Assembly (NCBI GenBank): GCA_009699575.1
Contig: WLNY01000012.1
Span: 1 to 45,681, forward strand
Direction of reading: 5' to 3'
Length of the DNA: 45,681 nt
Source of the DNA: Actinomycetota bacterium
GTDB lineage: Bacteria; Actinomycetota; Actinomycetes; Nanopelagicales; Nanopelagicaceae
A program made the translations under genes and the position numbers. Shown here in pieces: positions 39,880-45,681 of the stretch; the stretch's first letter is position 1, and each line of letters begins with the position of its first letter. The notes under the pieces are model-generated. The model made no database searches. It saw only the letters and a list, made by a program, of their open reading frames with translations, and was not told where the DNA came from.

Positions 39880-41370
39880 TTACTTGTAACGCCCGTTCTT
39901 GGGTGGCCCAAATCCAAGTTTTCCTGGATTTAAAATTCCATCCGGATCCCACGCGTCCTTTACTCCAAGGAGTAAATCAAACGACGCTCCATGCTGTGCG
40001 CGCATGAAACGTCCCAACTTCAAGCCAACACCATGATGTTCATTAAGTGACCCACCATTATCCAGACTTGCCTTAATTGCTGCGTCCCACACTTGATCGT
40101 GTAACGCAATTGCTTCTAGCGGATCTTCGGGTCCGTTATCTATGTAGAAACGGTCGTAGATCATTCCGCCCCAGGGGAACCAGTGCGAAAAGTGTGCGGT
40201 GTAACGTGCTTTATATTGGGAGAAACCTTCTTCGATAGCTTTTTTCTTCGCCCAATAAATCTTTTCAAGATCTACAAAACGCGCAGCTGTGTCGGTTGTG
40301 CCAAAAATCTGGGGAGGTGCTGGAATGTTGCCGTGTTTAAATGGTTCGTACTTTCCATCCCACCACATCTTGCCAATTTCAGGACCGTAAGATTTTCCGC
40401 CAACGCTCTCGCAGAGTTTCGCAATTTCAGAGGATTCAAGGGCTGTGAGTTCTTTTGTACCATCACACATAATCACAAGGAGAACGCCTTCAACGCCAAG
40501 GTTGAGCCATGATGAAAGTTTTGCGCTATCAGCTTCGTCATAGAGACGAATAACCGCTGGCTTCCAGCGGTCAACCATAATTCTGCGCGCCGCTTCGATA
40601 CCTTCTGAAATGTTTGCAAATCCATATGAAAGAAACACTTGGGATTCTGGAATTCTCTCTAGGCGCATAGTTGCTTTAGTAATAATTCCTAGCGTTCCTT
40701 CAGAGCCGACAATGGATTGAATTATTCCAGGACCTGATGCATGGCTTGGAACTTTCATAGTCTCAATCAGTTTGCCAGGTGGCAGTGCTGCCTCTAGTTG
40801 CAAAACGAGATCTTCAGCCTTTCCATATTTTGTTGAAATAACTCCTGAACCGCGCGCTGCTAAATAGCCACCGAGAGTTGCCCCAAAATGAAATGAACCG
40901 GGATAGTGAGGCATCGTGAGTCCGCGGGCGTTAAGAACTTTTTCAAGCTCTGGTCCTTCAATTCCTGCCTCAGCTGTTACGACCATGCTCACTTCATCAA
41001 TATCGATTATTTTATTCAGGCGCCTTAGATCAAGTGCGATGCCACCGTAAATTGCAAATGTTCCACCTTGTGTTCCCGATCCGCCTCCGCGAGGAATTAC
41101 GGGGATTTTGTATTCACAAGCAATGCGCAGAACTTCAGCTACTTCTTGCGCACTACCTGGTGCCACGTATAAATCTGCAGTGGGAATTGGTAATGATTTG
41201 TATTTGAGGTATTGAGAAATCCAGGACCAATCTGCTGACTGCTCGTAAAGCTTGTCGGAATCAGTTGCTACAAATTCGCTGCCTACAACTGCTGCGATTT
41301 CGCGAGCAATCTGCGCGATTAAATATTGCTCGCGGATTCCCCTTTGGTCGAGATCATCCTTGGAATACAC
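39880..41370 (-). CDS. FAD-binding oxidase of the VAO/AGPS family
   Basis: A 496-residue flavoprotein. The PCMH FAD-binding part has PRGGGSGTQGGTFA, VTAEAGIEGPELEKVL, HFGATLGGYLAARGSG and GSEGTLGIITKAT. The C-terminal substrate domain ends with GGSLNEHHGVGLKLG and GILNPGKLG. Sequence around STKYGKAEDLV and NEHHGVG resembles alkyl-dihydroxyacetone-phosphate synthase and related bacterial oxidases rather than GlcD. It may oxidise a hydroxy acid or polyol. It begins with GTG (41368-41370) preceded by AGGGGGA, and is the first gene of the operon that ends in the GntR regulator. Its own promoter and operator lie at 41406-41452. It is distinct from the GlcD-like protein at 27160. Confidence 0.87.
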   Translation of the reverse strand: MYSKDDLDQRGIREQYLIAQIAREIAAVVGSEFVATDSDKLYEQSADWSWISQYLKYKSLPIPTADLYVAPGSAQEVAEVLRIACEYKIPVIPRGGGSGTQGGTFAIYGGIALDLRRLNKIIDIDEVSMVVTAEAGIEGPELEKVLNARGLTMPHYPGSFHFGATLGGYLAARGSGVISTKYGKAEDLVLQLEAALPPGKLIETMKVPSHASGPGIIQSIVGSEGTLGIITKATMRLERIPESQVFLSYGFANISEGIEAARRIMVDRWKPAVIRLYDEADSAKLSSWLNLGVEGVLLVIMCDGTKELTALESSEIAKLCESVGGKSYGPEIGKMWWDGKYEPFKHGNIPAPPQIFGTTDTAARFVDLEKIYWAKKKAIEEGFSQYKARYTAHFSHWFPWGGMIYDRFYIDNGPEDPLEAIALHDQVWDAAIKASLDNGGSLNEHHGVGLKLGRFMRAQHGASFDLLLGVKDAWDPDGILNPGKLGFGPPKNGRYK

Positions 41371-41405
41371 GCCATCCCCCTAAAAATACCCGGTTCGTAT
41401 CTTTA

Positions 41406-41417
41406 CTTGTATACAAG
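41406..41417. promoter_or_regulatory. Putative operator for the FCD-type GntR regulator
   Basis: CTTGTATACAAG is a perfect 12-bp palindrome of the form usual for FadR-subfamily GntR regulators (core TTGTATACAA). It lies just downstream of the -10 box and covers the expected transcription start of the operon that encodes such a regulator as its last gene. A visual search found no second GTATAC core in the window. Binding of the regulator would block initiation. Confidence 0.7.
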
Positions 41418-41422
41418 ACGGG

Positions 41423-41452
41423 ATACTAATTGGAGCGATTCAGGGGTGTCAA
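41423..41452 (-). promoter_or_regulatory. Promoter of the oxidase-epimerase-Tm1-creatininase-GntR operon
   Basis: On the minus strand a perfect -35 box TTGACA (41447-41452) is followed after 18 nt by TAGTAT (41423-41428), four of six matches to the -10 consensus. Transcription would start near 41416, inside the palindrome at 41406-41417, giving a leader of about 46 nt before the GTG start. It lies directly after the BenE-like stop codon, so the operon is separate from the transporter pair. Confidence 0.65.
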
Positions 41453-41467
41453 TAGACGCGCCGCACG

Positions 41468-42697
41468 CTATTTCTTGAGTGGATTAAAGCGATGAAGAGC
41501 AATCCCGGCGGCAAGCCCCCAAAATGGAGCCCCGACTCCCCACCCAGTAACCCCTGAAACCGTGATCAAAAAGGTGACCATTGCTGCTTCGCGATAATCG
41601 GGAACTTCGACTGCCTCAGAGACCGATGCGATGATGACGGGAAGTAGCGCGAGTCCTGCAAGAACTGCTGTGAGTTCCATTGGAAAGGAACCAAACAAGG
41701 TCGAAAAAATTCCGGCAAATACTGCGGCTGCAATATAGGTCAGCGCTGTTGCAACGCCTGCGAAATAGCGAGTCTTCGGATTGGGATCGGCATCAGGGCT
41801 CATCGCTATAACAGCGGTCATGGCCGAGATATTTACTCCTGCCCCACCAAAACCAGAACCGAGCAATGAGAGCACTCCCCCAAGTCCAACGATTTGGTTG
41901 ATAGGTGGAGTGAATTTTGCCGCGCGCAAGAGCGAGATTCCCGTTGCATTTTGCGTTGTCATCACCATAAGCACAATTGGAATGACAAGAGTCAAAATGA
42001 TTCCAAATGAAAATTTTGGCGTAGTCCATTCTGGCTTCACTACAGAAAATGCCACATGCGGATTGGTGATCTTGTTTTGAAGGATTGCGACCAGTACACC
42101 TGCAATGAGGGCAAAAAATATAGTCGCTCGCAGCTTAAGACGTCGGCCAATGAAAAAGATAATAATCATCGAAATCCCGAGGAATGGATTAATTTTAGTT
42201 GCGGTAAATATCTTTGTTCCAAAATTAAATAAAATACCCGCAAGCATCGCCATAATGACAGGGTGCGGAATCAGACCCATAATTTTTCCAAAAAGCCCAG
42301 AGACTCCGATAGCAATTAAAATAATTGATGCTACAAAATAAGCTCCAATAACATCGGCATAAGAATGCTGAACAAGGCCGGTCACCAACAAGGCAGTTGT
42401 AGTCGCTGCCCACGATCCGATAATTGGCATTCCAAAGCGCAATGTCAGCAGAAGGCCAAAGATTCCAGAGCCCAAGAAAACAGCGAAGAGCCACGAATTA
42501 GTTTGCGAGGTTGTTAGCTTTCCTGCGGCAGCGGCCTGAAAGAGAATCGCTATTGGCCCAGTTGTTGAGATGAAAACAATCAGAAGACCAGAAAGCAATC
42601 CGGTCCACGTAGCTGCTCTTGGTAATCCAAGAAAGTTCTTCTGTAGCGCCTTAAGAATTGTGAGATCTGTTGTTCCATGCTCAATCCCTTGTGTCAT
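41468..42697 (-). CDS. BenE-family membrane symporter
   Basis: A 409-residue polytopic membrane protein with about twelve hydrophobic segments. It opens with a short cytoplasmic part and then TWTGLLSGLLIVFISTTGPIA, followed by ILFQAAAAGKLTTSQ, typical of the benzoate/H+ symporter family BenE. The signature-like stretches LIPHPVIMAMLAGILFNFG and LLGSGFGGAGVNISAMTAVIAM are present. BenE proteins import aromatic acids with protons; here no aromatic catabolism gene is near, so a hydroxy-acid or cyclic carboxylate substrate is possible. It follows the LldD-like gene by 14 nt, with AAAGGATGAGG before the ATG. It is the only transporter in the locus. Confidence 0.85.
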   Translation of the reverse strand: MTQGIEHGTTDLTILKALQKNFLGLPRAATWTGLLSGLLIVFISTTGPIAILFQAAAAGKLTTSQTNSWLFAVFLGSGIFGLLLTLRFGMPIIGSWAATTTALLVTGLVQHSYADVIGAYFVASIILIAIGVSGLFGKIMGLIPHPVIMAMLAGILFNFGTKIFTATKINPFLGISMIIIFFIGRRLKLRATIFFALIAGVLVAILQNKITNPHVAFSVVKPEWTTPKFSFGIILTLVIPIVLMVMTTQNATGISLLRAAKFTPPINQIVGLGGVLSLLGSGFGGAGVNISAMTAVIAMSPDADPNPKTRYFAGVATALTYIAAAVFAGIFSTLFGSFPMELTAVLAGLALLPVIIASVSEAVEVPDYREAAMVTFLITVSGVTGWGVGAPFWGLAAGIALHRFNPLKK

Positions 42698-42711
42698 GTC
42701 CTCATCCTTTA

Positions 42712-43962
42712 TTAGTGGGAACTGCGGTACCGATCGATGGTTCGTACATGTGAGGGATTAAGTTCTTCAATTGAATTCACGCCAAGTAACTTCATTGTTC
42801 GAACTATTTGAGAATTGAGAATTTCAATTGTGCGATCGACGCCGTCGCGGCCACCAGCCATAAGGCCATAAAGGTAGGCGCGGCCTATCCAGGTGAAATG
42901 TGCACCATGAGCCAAAGCAGCAACAATATCGGCGCCATGCATAATGCCAGTGTCCATATGCACTTCGACCTTCTTGCCAACCTTCTTAACTACTTCAGGC
43001 AAAAGTAAGAAAGGCACTGGAGCGCGATCCATCTGACGCCCGCCATGATTAGAAAGAATAATTGCATCGGCGCCGGCGGCTACAGATTTCGCAGCGTCAT
43101 CTACATTTTGGATTCCTTTGACGACAAGATTGCCATCCCAGTTTTTTCTAATCCATTTAAGGTCTTCAAAAGAAATCGTAGGGTCGAACATTGTGTCTAA
43201 TAATTCTGCAACTGTTCCGTTCCATGTATCCAAGGATGCAAAGCGAAGTGGGTCTGTCGTGAGAAAATTTATCCACCATCCTGGACGGGGAATCGCATTA
43301 AGAATAGTTTTCGATGTGATTGACGGTGGAATCGTCATTCCATTTCGAACATCTCTTAACCGAGCACCGGCAACAGGCACATCCACGGTCAACACCAAAG
43401 TATCGCATCCCGCATTTTTCGCACGAGTCACAAGACCCATTGCTCGATCACGATCTTTCCACATGTACAACTGGAACCAGTTTCGACCATTTGGGGCAGC
43501 CGTAAAAATATCTTCAATCGATCGCGTACCCAATGTTGAAAGCGTAAATGGAATTCCTGCATCTTGAGCGGCAGTTGAACCAGCATTTTCTCCTTCAGTC
43601 TGCATCATGCGAGCGAAACCGGTAGGAGCGATGCCAAATGGAAGGGAATGATGCTTACCTAACATTTCCACGGAAGTATCAACATGGGAAACATCTCGTA
43701 ATATTCTTGGCACAAATTCAGTTTCTTCAAAGGCTAGGCGAGCACGTGCCAGACTTACTTCAGACTCAGCCGATCCATCTGTGTAATCAAATGGAGCTTT
43801 GGGAGTGCGGCGCTTTGCGATGGTACGTAAGTCATAAATAGTCAGGGCGCGCGAGAGTCGTCGCTTCTTGGGGCTGAAAATCGGCTTTCGAAATTTCATC
43901 AATTGGGCTAAATCAAGAATGCTTGGAAACCGTCTCTTGATTCGTGCACGAGTCTTTGACAT
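42712..43962 (-). CDS. FMN-dependent alpha-hydroxy acid dehydrogenase, LldD-like
   Basis: A 416-residue FMN enzyme of the lactate/glycolate oxidase family. A roughly 45-residue basic N-terminal extension precedes the core, which starts near [20 protein letters not shown]. Active-site parts include [65 protein letters not shown] (catalytic His) and [16 protein letters not shown]. Mycobacterial LldD2 has the same general form. It oxidises an L-2-hydroxyacid such as L-lactate, which the upstream diketo-acid hydrolase route could release. It is first in a two-gene unit with the BenE-like symporter, with GGGGAAGG before the ATG. The actual substrate is not determined. Confidence 0.9.
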   Translation of the reverse strand: MSKTRARIKRRFPSILDLAQLMKFRKPIFSPKKRRLSRALTIYDLRTIAKRRTPKAPFDYTDGSAESEVSLARARLAFEETEFVPRILRDVSHVDTSVEMLGKHHSLPFGIAPTGFARMMQTEGENAGSTAAQDAGIPFTLSTLGTRSIEDIFTAAPNGRNWFQLYMWKDRDRAMGLVTRAKNAGCDTLVLTVDVPVAGARLRDVRNGMTIPPSITSKTILNAIPRPGWWINFLTTDPLRFASLDTWNGTVAELLDTMFDPTISFEDLKWIRKNWDGNLVVKGIQNVDDAAKSVAAGADAIILSNHGGRQMDRAPVPFLLLPEVVKKVGKKVEVHMDTGIMHGADIVAALAHGAHFTWIGRAYLYGLMAGGRDGVDRTIEILNSQIVRTMKLLGVNSIEELNPSHVRTIDRYRSSH

Positions 43963-44099
43963 CGCAGACCTTCCCCGTCTTTATCAATTTCAGTGAAGCA
44001 TAACTGGGTTATCGCGCACTCACTAGAGCATTTCGAGACGAAAATAACTGATAATCTGAGCCCTGCACTAATAATTAAATAGACAACCGCAATTTCTCA

Positions 44100-44173
44100 G
44101 GGGCGGTAGCTCAGTTGGTTAGAGCCCAGAACTCATAATTCTGTCGTCGTCGGTTCGAGCCCGACCCGCCCCA
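44100..44173 (+). tRNA. tRNA-Met (anticodon CAT)
   Basis: The cloverleaf is complete. The acceptor GGGGCGG pairs with CCGCCCC. The D-stem is GCTC/GAGC. The anticodon stem CAGAA/TTCTG encloses loop CTCATAA with anticodon CAT. The T-arm is GTCGG-TTCGAGC-CCGAC. The discriminator base is A and CCA is not encoded. The paired first base argues against initiator tRNA. An elongator tRNA-Met is most likely, but a tRNA-Ile with lysidine-modified CAT cannot be excluded by eye. Confidence 0.93.
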
Positions 44174-44175
44174 CT
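44130..44175 (+). repeat. tRNA-side copy of a 46-bp att-like direct repeat
   Basis: This stretch, from the anticodon stem to two bases past the tRNA end, recurs at 45429-45474 with 43 of 46 bases identical and in the same orientation. The intact copy belongs to the working tRNA, as expected for the end of an integrated element that restores the gene. Confidence 0.65.
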
Positions 44176-44327
44176 AAAAAACAGGTTACAACCTGCGTTA
44201 ATCCAACTATTTGTCTAATAGATTCCAAAGTTTTATGCCGCCATTAAAAATCATTAACAGCACTAAATCTACTCACCTAAGAAATAAAAACCTTAATCGG
44301 TGAATAGGAACTGTTAGTTAAAAAGTA

Positions 44328-45023
44328 CTAAAAAGCCCGAACAGGAGGTGGGCTTTTCCATAAAGTGAATTTTTGGAAATTACCTCCAACACCATCGCCG
44401 AAACCTTGAACCCACGCCGTAGAACCGTCGCTCTCGGTAGAGGACCAGAGGTAGTCGGCACCTATCCCTCCAACTATTGCGGCGTTTAAGTAAAGTAGAT
44501 TTAGTTCCTCTTTTGAAGGCAAGAACCAATCGCTCTTATTATTTGGTCCCCTATAGGCTTTGGCCAGAGATGCGGCGCCAGTGCTTCCAGCGCCAGATTG
44601 ACTAATCATTAAAGTTGTATTTCTATATCCAGTTCCTATCGCACTACCAGTTGCGCCACTTGATGTATCGGTAATTCCGGACCAGGGTGCTGCAGGGAAC
44701 TCCCACGCTGCCGGACCTGTTGTTGGTGCTGCTTCAAGGTAGTGGCATGAAGAACGACATCCCGCACCAGGTTCCGCAAAGGCGGTTTGTGAATAAAAGA
44801 TAACAATTCCACCGCCAGGACCTGTTTCACCTACTGAATAGCAGGTCTTCATGGTGTTCTTTGTGCTCTGAATTTGAGAATTGTCAGATCCACTTGTAAC
44901 ACAAGGTCCATTACCTGCAGTCTTTCCGGGTGAACTAATTGGAGCACCAAAAGATTGAGCAGGAATTAATGTAGCAAGTATTAATGCGAAAACTGCAACT
45001 AATGAATTCATATTCTTACGCAC
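44328..45023 (-). CDS. Secreted DUF1566-like protein of unknown function
   Basis: A 231-residue exported protein. A signal peptide (basic MRKN, then LVAVFALILATLIPAQ, cleavage near SFGA) is followed by a cysteine-containing region. A DUF1566/Lcl-type domain shows GETGPGGGIVIFYSQ, HYLEAAPT, KSDWFLPSKEELNLLYLN and YLWSSTESDGSTAWVQGF, ending in PVRAF as such domains do. The function is unknown. It starts with GTG at 45023, seven bases after AAGAGG. The 3' end coincides with a terminator hairpin. It lies alone between the tRNA-Met and a degenerate tRNA copy, hinting that it arrived as cargo on an integrated element. Confidence 0.82.
   Translation of the reverse strand: MRKNMNSLVAVFALILATLIPAQSFGAPISSPGKTAGNGPCVTSGSDNSQIQSTKNTMKTCYSVGETGPGGGIVIFYSQTAFAEPGAGCRSSCHYLEAAPTTGPAAWEFPAAPWSGITDTSSGATGSAIGTGYRNTTLMISQSGAGSTGAASLAKAYRGPNNKSDWFLPSKEELNLLYLNAAIVGGIGADYLWSSTESDGSTAWVQGFGDGVGGNFQKFTLWKSPPPVRAF
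44331..44357 (-). terminator. Intrinsic terminator overlapping the end of the DUF1566-like gene
   Basis: AAAAGCCC and GGGCTTTT form an 8-bp stem with an 11-nt loop. On the minus strand it runs into TTTTTAGTACTTTTT. The hairpin encodes the last residues of the protein (PPPVRAF region), and the stop codon TAG follows directly. It also reads as GGGCTTTT on the plus strand, so it may act in both directions. Confidence 0.75.
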
Positions 45024-45122
45024 CTGAAAACCTCTTTCGTAAATATCACCTCAGATGTGCTCTGAAGTTCTCAATCTGCATCCAGCTTCTGCGAAGAATG
45101 GACGGTTGGGTAACCTTAAAAG

Positions 45123-45160
45123 TCCCATTGGCGTGAGTGACACCACTCACCCCAATGGGA
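45123..45160. other. Large perfect-arm hairpin upstream of the DUF1566-like gene
   Basis: TCCCATTGG pairs with CCAATGGGA (9 bp). After one C-C mismatch, GTGAGTG pairs with CACTCAC (7 bp) around an ACAC loop (its reverse complement on the minus strand). On the minus strand it is followed by CTTTTAA, so it can be a terminator that isolates the downstream gene from upstream reading. It is flanked by GCGAAGA (near 45090) and TCTTCGC (near 45170), which could form an outer helix enclosing it, as in a structured leader RNA. The identity is unresolved. Confidence 0.6.
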
Positions 45161-45316
45161 GGTAGCCTCCTCTTCGCGATAAGGGTTGTCAACGGGAGCA
45201 ACAGAGATTTGCTGGACTATCTTTGGCTTAAACGCCCTGTAGCTAGGTGAAAGTATTCGTGGGCTGTCGGATATGCGTATGGGTGGCATTTTTCTCTCAC
45301 CTTGTGATTCATTTTT

Positions 45317-45337
45317 TGTCTAACACGTGTCTAACAC
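45317..45337 (+). repeat. Tandem 10-bp direct repeat
   Basis: TGTCTAACAC occurs twice, separated by a single G. Closely spaced direct repeats about 100 bp inside an att-like site are typical of recombinase arm-binding sites, but no integrase gene is visible in the window, so the role is only suggested. Confidence 0.5.
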
Positions 45338-45428
45338 CCCTCTAGATTTCAAATTGCGTCTACAGGTTTCTATGTGGAAATTCACGCTCACGGATACGAT
45401 GAGAAATAGATAGAACACCTTGACGGAT

Positions 45429-45474
45429 AACTAATAATTCTGTCGTCCTCGGTTCGAGCCCAACCCGCCCCACT
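45429..45474 (+). repeat. Degenerate copy of the tRNA-Met 3' part (att-like remnant)
   Basis: This 46-bp segment matches 44130-44175 except at three positions, one of them in the anticodon (CAT became AAT). The 5' half of a tRNA is absent upstream, so it cannot be a working tRNA. It is best read as the far-side attachment site of an element that integrated into the tRNA-Met gene, since drifted by mutation. Confidence 0.7.
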
Positions 45475-45510
45475 TAAAAGTCCACGTCAGAGACGTATTC
45501 GTGTTCTCGC

Positions 45511-45575
45511 TTCACTTCACTTCACTTCACTTCACTTCACTTCACTTCACTTCACTTCACTTCACTTCACTTCAC
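45511..45575 (+). repeat. Pentanucleotide tandem repeat (TTCAC)13
   Basis: Thirteen uninterrupted copies of TTCAC fill 65 bp. On the minus strand the tract reads GTGAA and contains TGA in every frame within five codons. The stop codon of the gene at the window edge lies in its first copies. Perfect identity of the units suggests recent slippage. Confidence 0.97.
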
Positions 45576-45681
45576 TTTATTAAGTGCAGACTGCAATGAA
45601 GCAATCCACGCAGCAGATGTATAGGAAGCTCGTGAGGTTCCCTGGATATTCGAGTTATCTTGTGCGACTAATGTCTGTTCA
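45567..45681 (-). CDS. C-terminal fragment of a probable surface protein (cut by window edge)
   Basis: The last 37 codons of a minus-strand gene that enters from beyond the right edge. The translation contains QDNSNIQGTSRASYTS followed by AAWIASLQSALNKVK and a TGA stop at 45567-45569. The pattern Y-T-S-x2-W-x3-L-x3-L is like that of FIVAR-type repeats of cell-wall-attached proteins, which supports a large exported protein, but only weakly. The stop codon sits in the (GTGAA) repeat tract. The small hairpin at 45484-45496, followed by CTTTTAA on this strand, might be its terminator. Start, length and true family are outside the window. Confidence 0.55.
   Translation of the reverse strand, partial: EQTLVAQDNSNIQGTSRASYTSAAWIASLQSALNKVK

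Larger units (their letters stand above)
45024..45566. other. 543-nt region without a recognised gene
   Basis: No ORF with family likeness is seen here on either strand. The region holds, from left to right, the leader of the DUF1566-like gene, a large hairpin (45123-45160), a tandem 10-base repeat (45317-45337), a degenerate tRNA 3' part (45429-45474), a small ACGTC-AGA-GACGT hairpin (45484-45496) and most of a TTCAC repeat tract. The makeup is that of an element boundary rather than a coding stretch. Confidence 0.6.

Noticed and set aside
36749-43962. Mycofactocin cluster, because a creatininase-family gene (MftE type) and an LldD-like gene (MftD type) occur together
   Set aside because: No precursor peptide, MftB-like chaperone or radical SAM MftC is present, and the two genes belong to separate transcription units with sugar-metabolism neighbours.
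44178-44193. Terminator directly after tRNA-Met (CAGGT-TACA-ACCTG)
   Set aside because: The 5-bp stem is not followed by a T-run, so termination there is not supported.
45080-45200. Known riboswitch (c-di-AMP or c-di-GMP type) upstream of the DUF1566-like gene
   Set aside because: The conserved core sequences of those classes, as far as I remember them, are not found on either strand; only general hairpins are seen.
45429-45474. Second working tRNA-Met gene
   Set aside because: Only the 3' part is there; the anticodon is changed and no D-arm or 5' acceptor strand precedes it.
45511-45575. CRISPR-like or coding repeat
   Set aside because: The units are five bases long, contiguous and without spacers; on the minus strand the tract stops every frame, so it is a simple sequence repeat.

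Overview
The window looks like a stretch of chromosome from a streamlined, moderate-GC actinobacterium. The evidence is gene order: comEA-comEC-holA-rpsT-lepA-hemW, ligA-(small membrane ORF)-nadD-rsfS-gpgP, etfB-etfA-cysteine desulfurase-mnmA-ligA, fabD-fabH-acpP-fabF-accD, and the actinobacterial family DUF3145. The base composition (by eye well under that of most actinobacteria), the many 0-14 nt gene junctions and the overlapping stop codons suggest a small-genome freshwater lineage such as the Nanopelagicales (acI). That placement is inference and was not tested by a search.

Left part (1-17431, all on the minus strand): housekeeping genes read right to left from etfB to hemW, which is cut by the window edge. 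They cover electron transfer, sulfur mobilisation and tRNA thiolation, DNA ligase, NAD synthesis, ribosome silencing, a phosphatase, tRNA-Ala(GGC), LeuRS, a cysteine-synthase-like enzyme, DNA uptake (ComEA/ComEC), DNA polymerase III delta, S20 and LepA. A 40-codon membrane-protein gene sits between ligA and nadD, and comEC appears to lack a canonical start codon for its full-length product.

Middle part (17503-24592, plus strand): a glycogen-debranching enzyme precedes a compact type II fatty-acid synthesis operon that ends in an acyl-CoA carboxylase beta subunit. SIMPL and DUF3145 genes face it. A cold-shock gene with a long leader and a very strong GAAA-loop terminator follows, then a secreted M23-family protein.

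Right part (27160-43962): a dense catabolic locus of 15 genes with no kinase, no recognisable aldolase and a single transporter. It holds three flavin hydroxy-acid oxidoreductases (GlcD-like, AGPS/VAO-like, LldD-like), an SMP-30 lactonase, an IlvD/Edd dehydratase, a zinc alcohol dehydrogenase, an FAH-type hydrolase, an SDR, two xylose-isomerase-like TIM barrels, a Gfo/Idh oxidoreductase, a creatininase-family hydrolase, a Tm-1-like protein, a BenE-like symporter and a FadR-type GntR regulator. A good promoter with a perfect CTTGTATACAAG palindrome just below its -10 heads the five-gene operon that ends in the regulator. The enzyme set fits oxidative, non-phosphorylative breakdown of sugar acids or cyclitols. 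It combines the families of the Thermotoga inositol route (IolG/M/N/O) with those of the diketo-deoxy-sugar-acid hydrolase route; the substrate cannot be read from sequence.

Right edge (44100-45681): tRNA-Met(CAT) is followed 1.25 kb later by a degenerate copy of its 3' part (43 of 46 bases identical), as left by tRNA-targeted integration. Between them lie a secreted DUF1566-like protein and an intergenic stretch with a large hairpin and a tandem 10-base repeat. Beyond them, thirteen copies of TTCAC overlap the stop codon of a gene that runs off the window and resembles the C-terminus of a surface protein.
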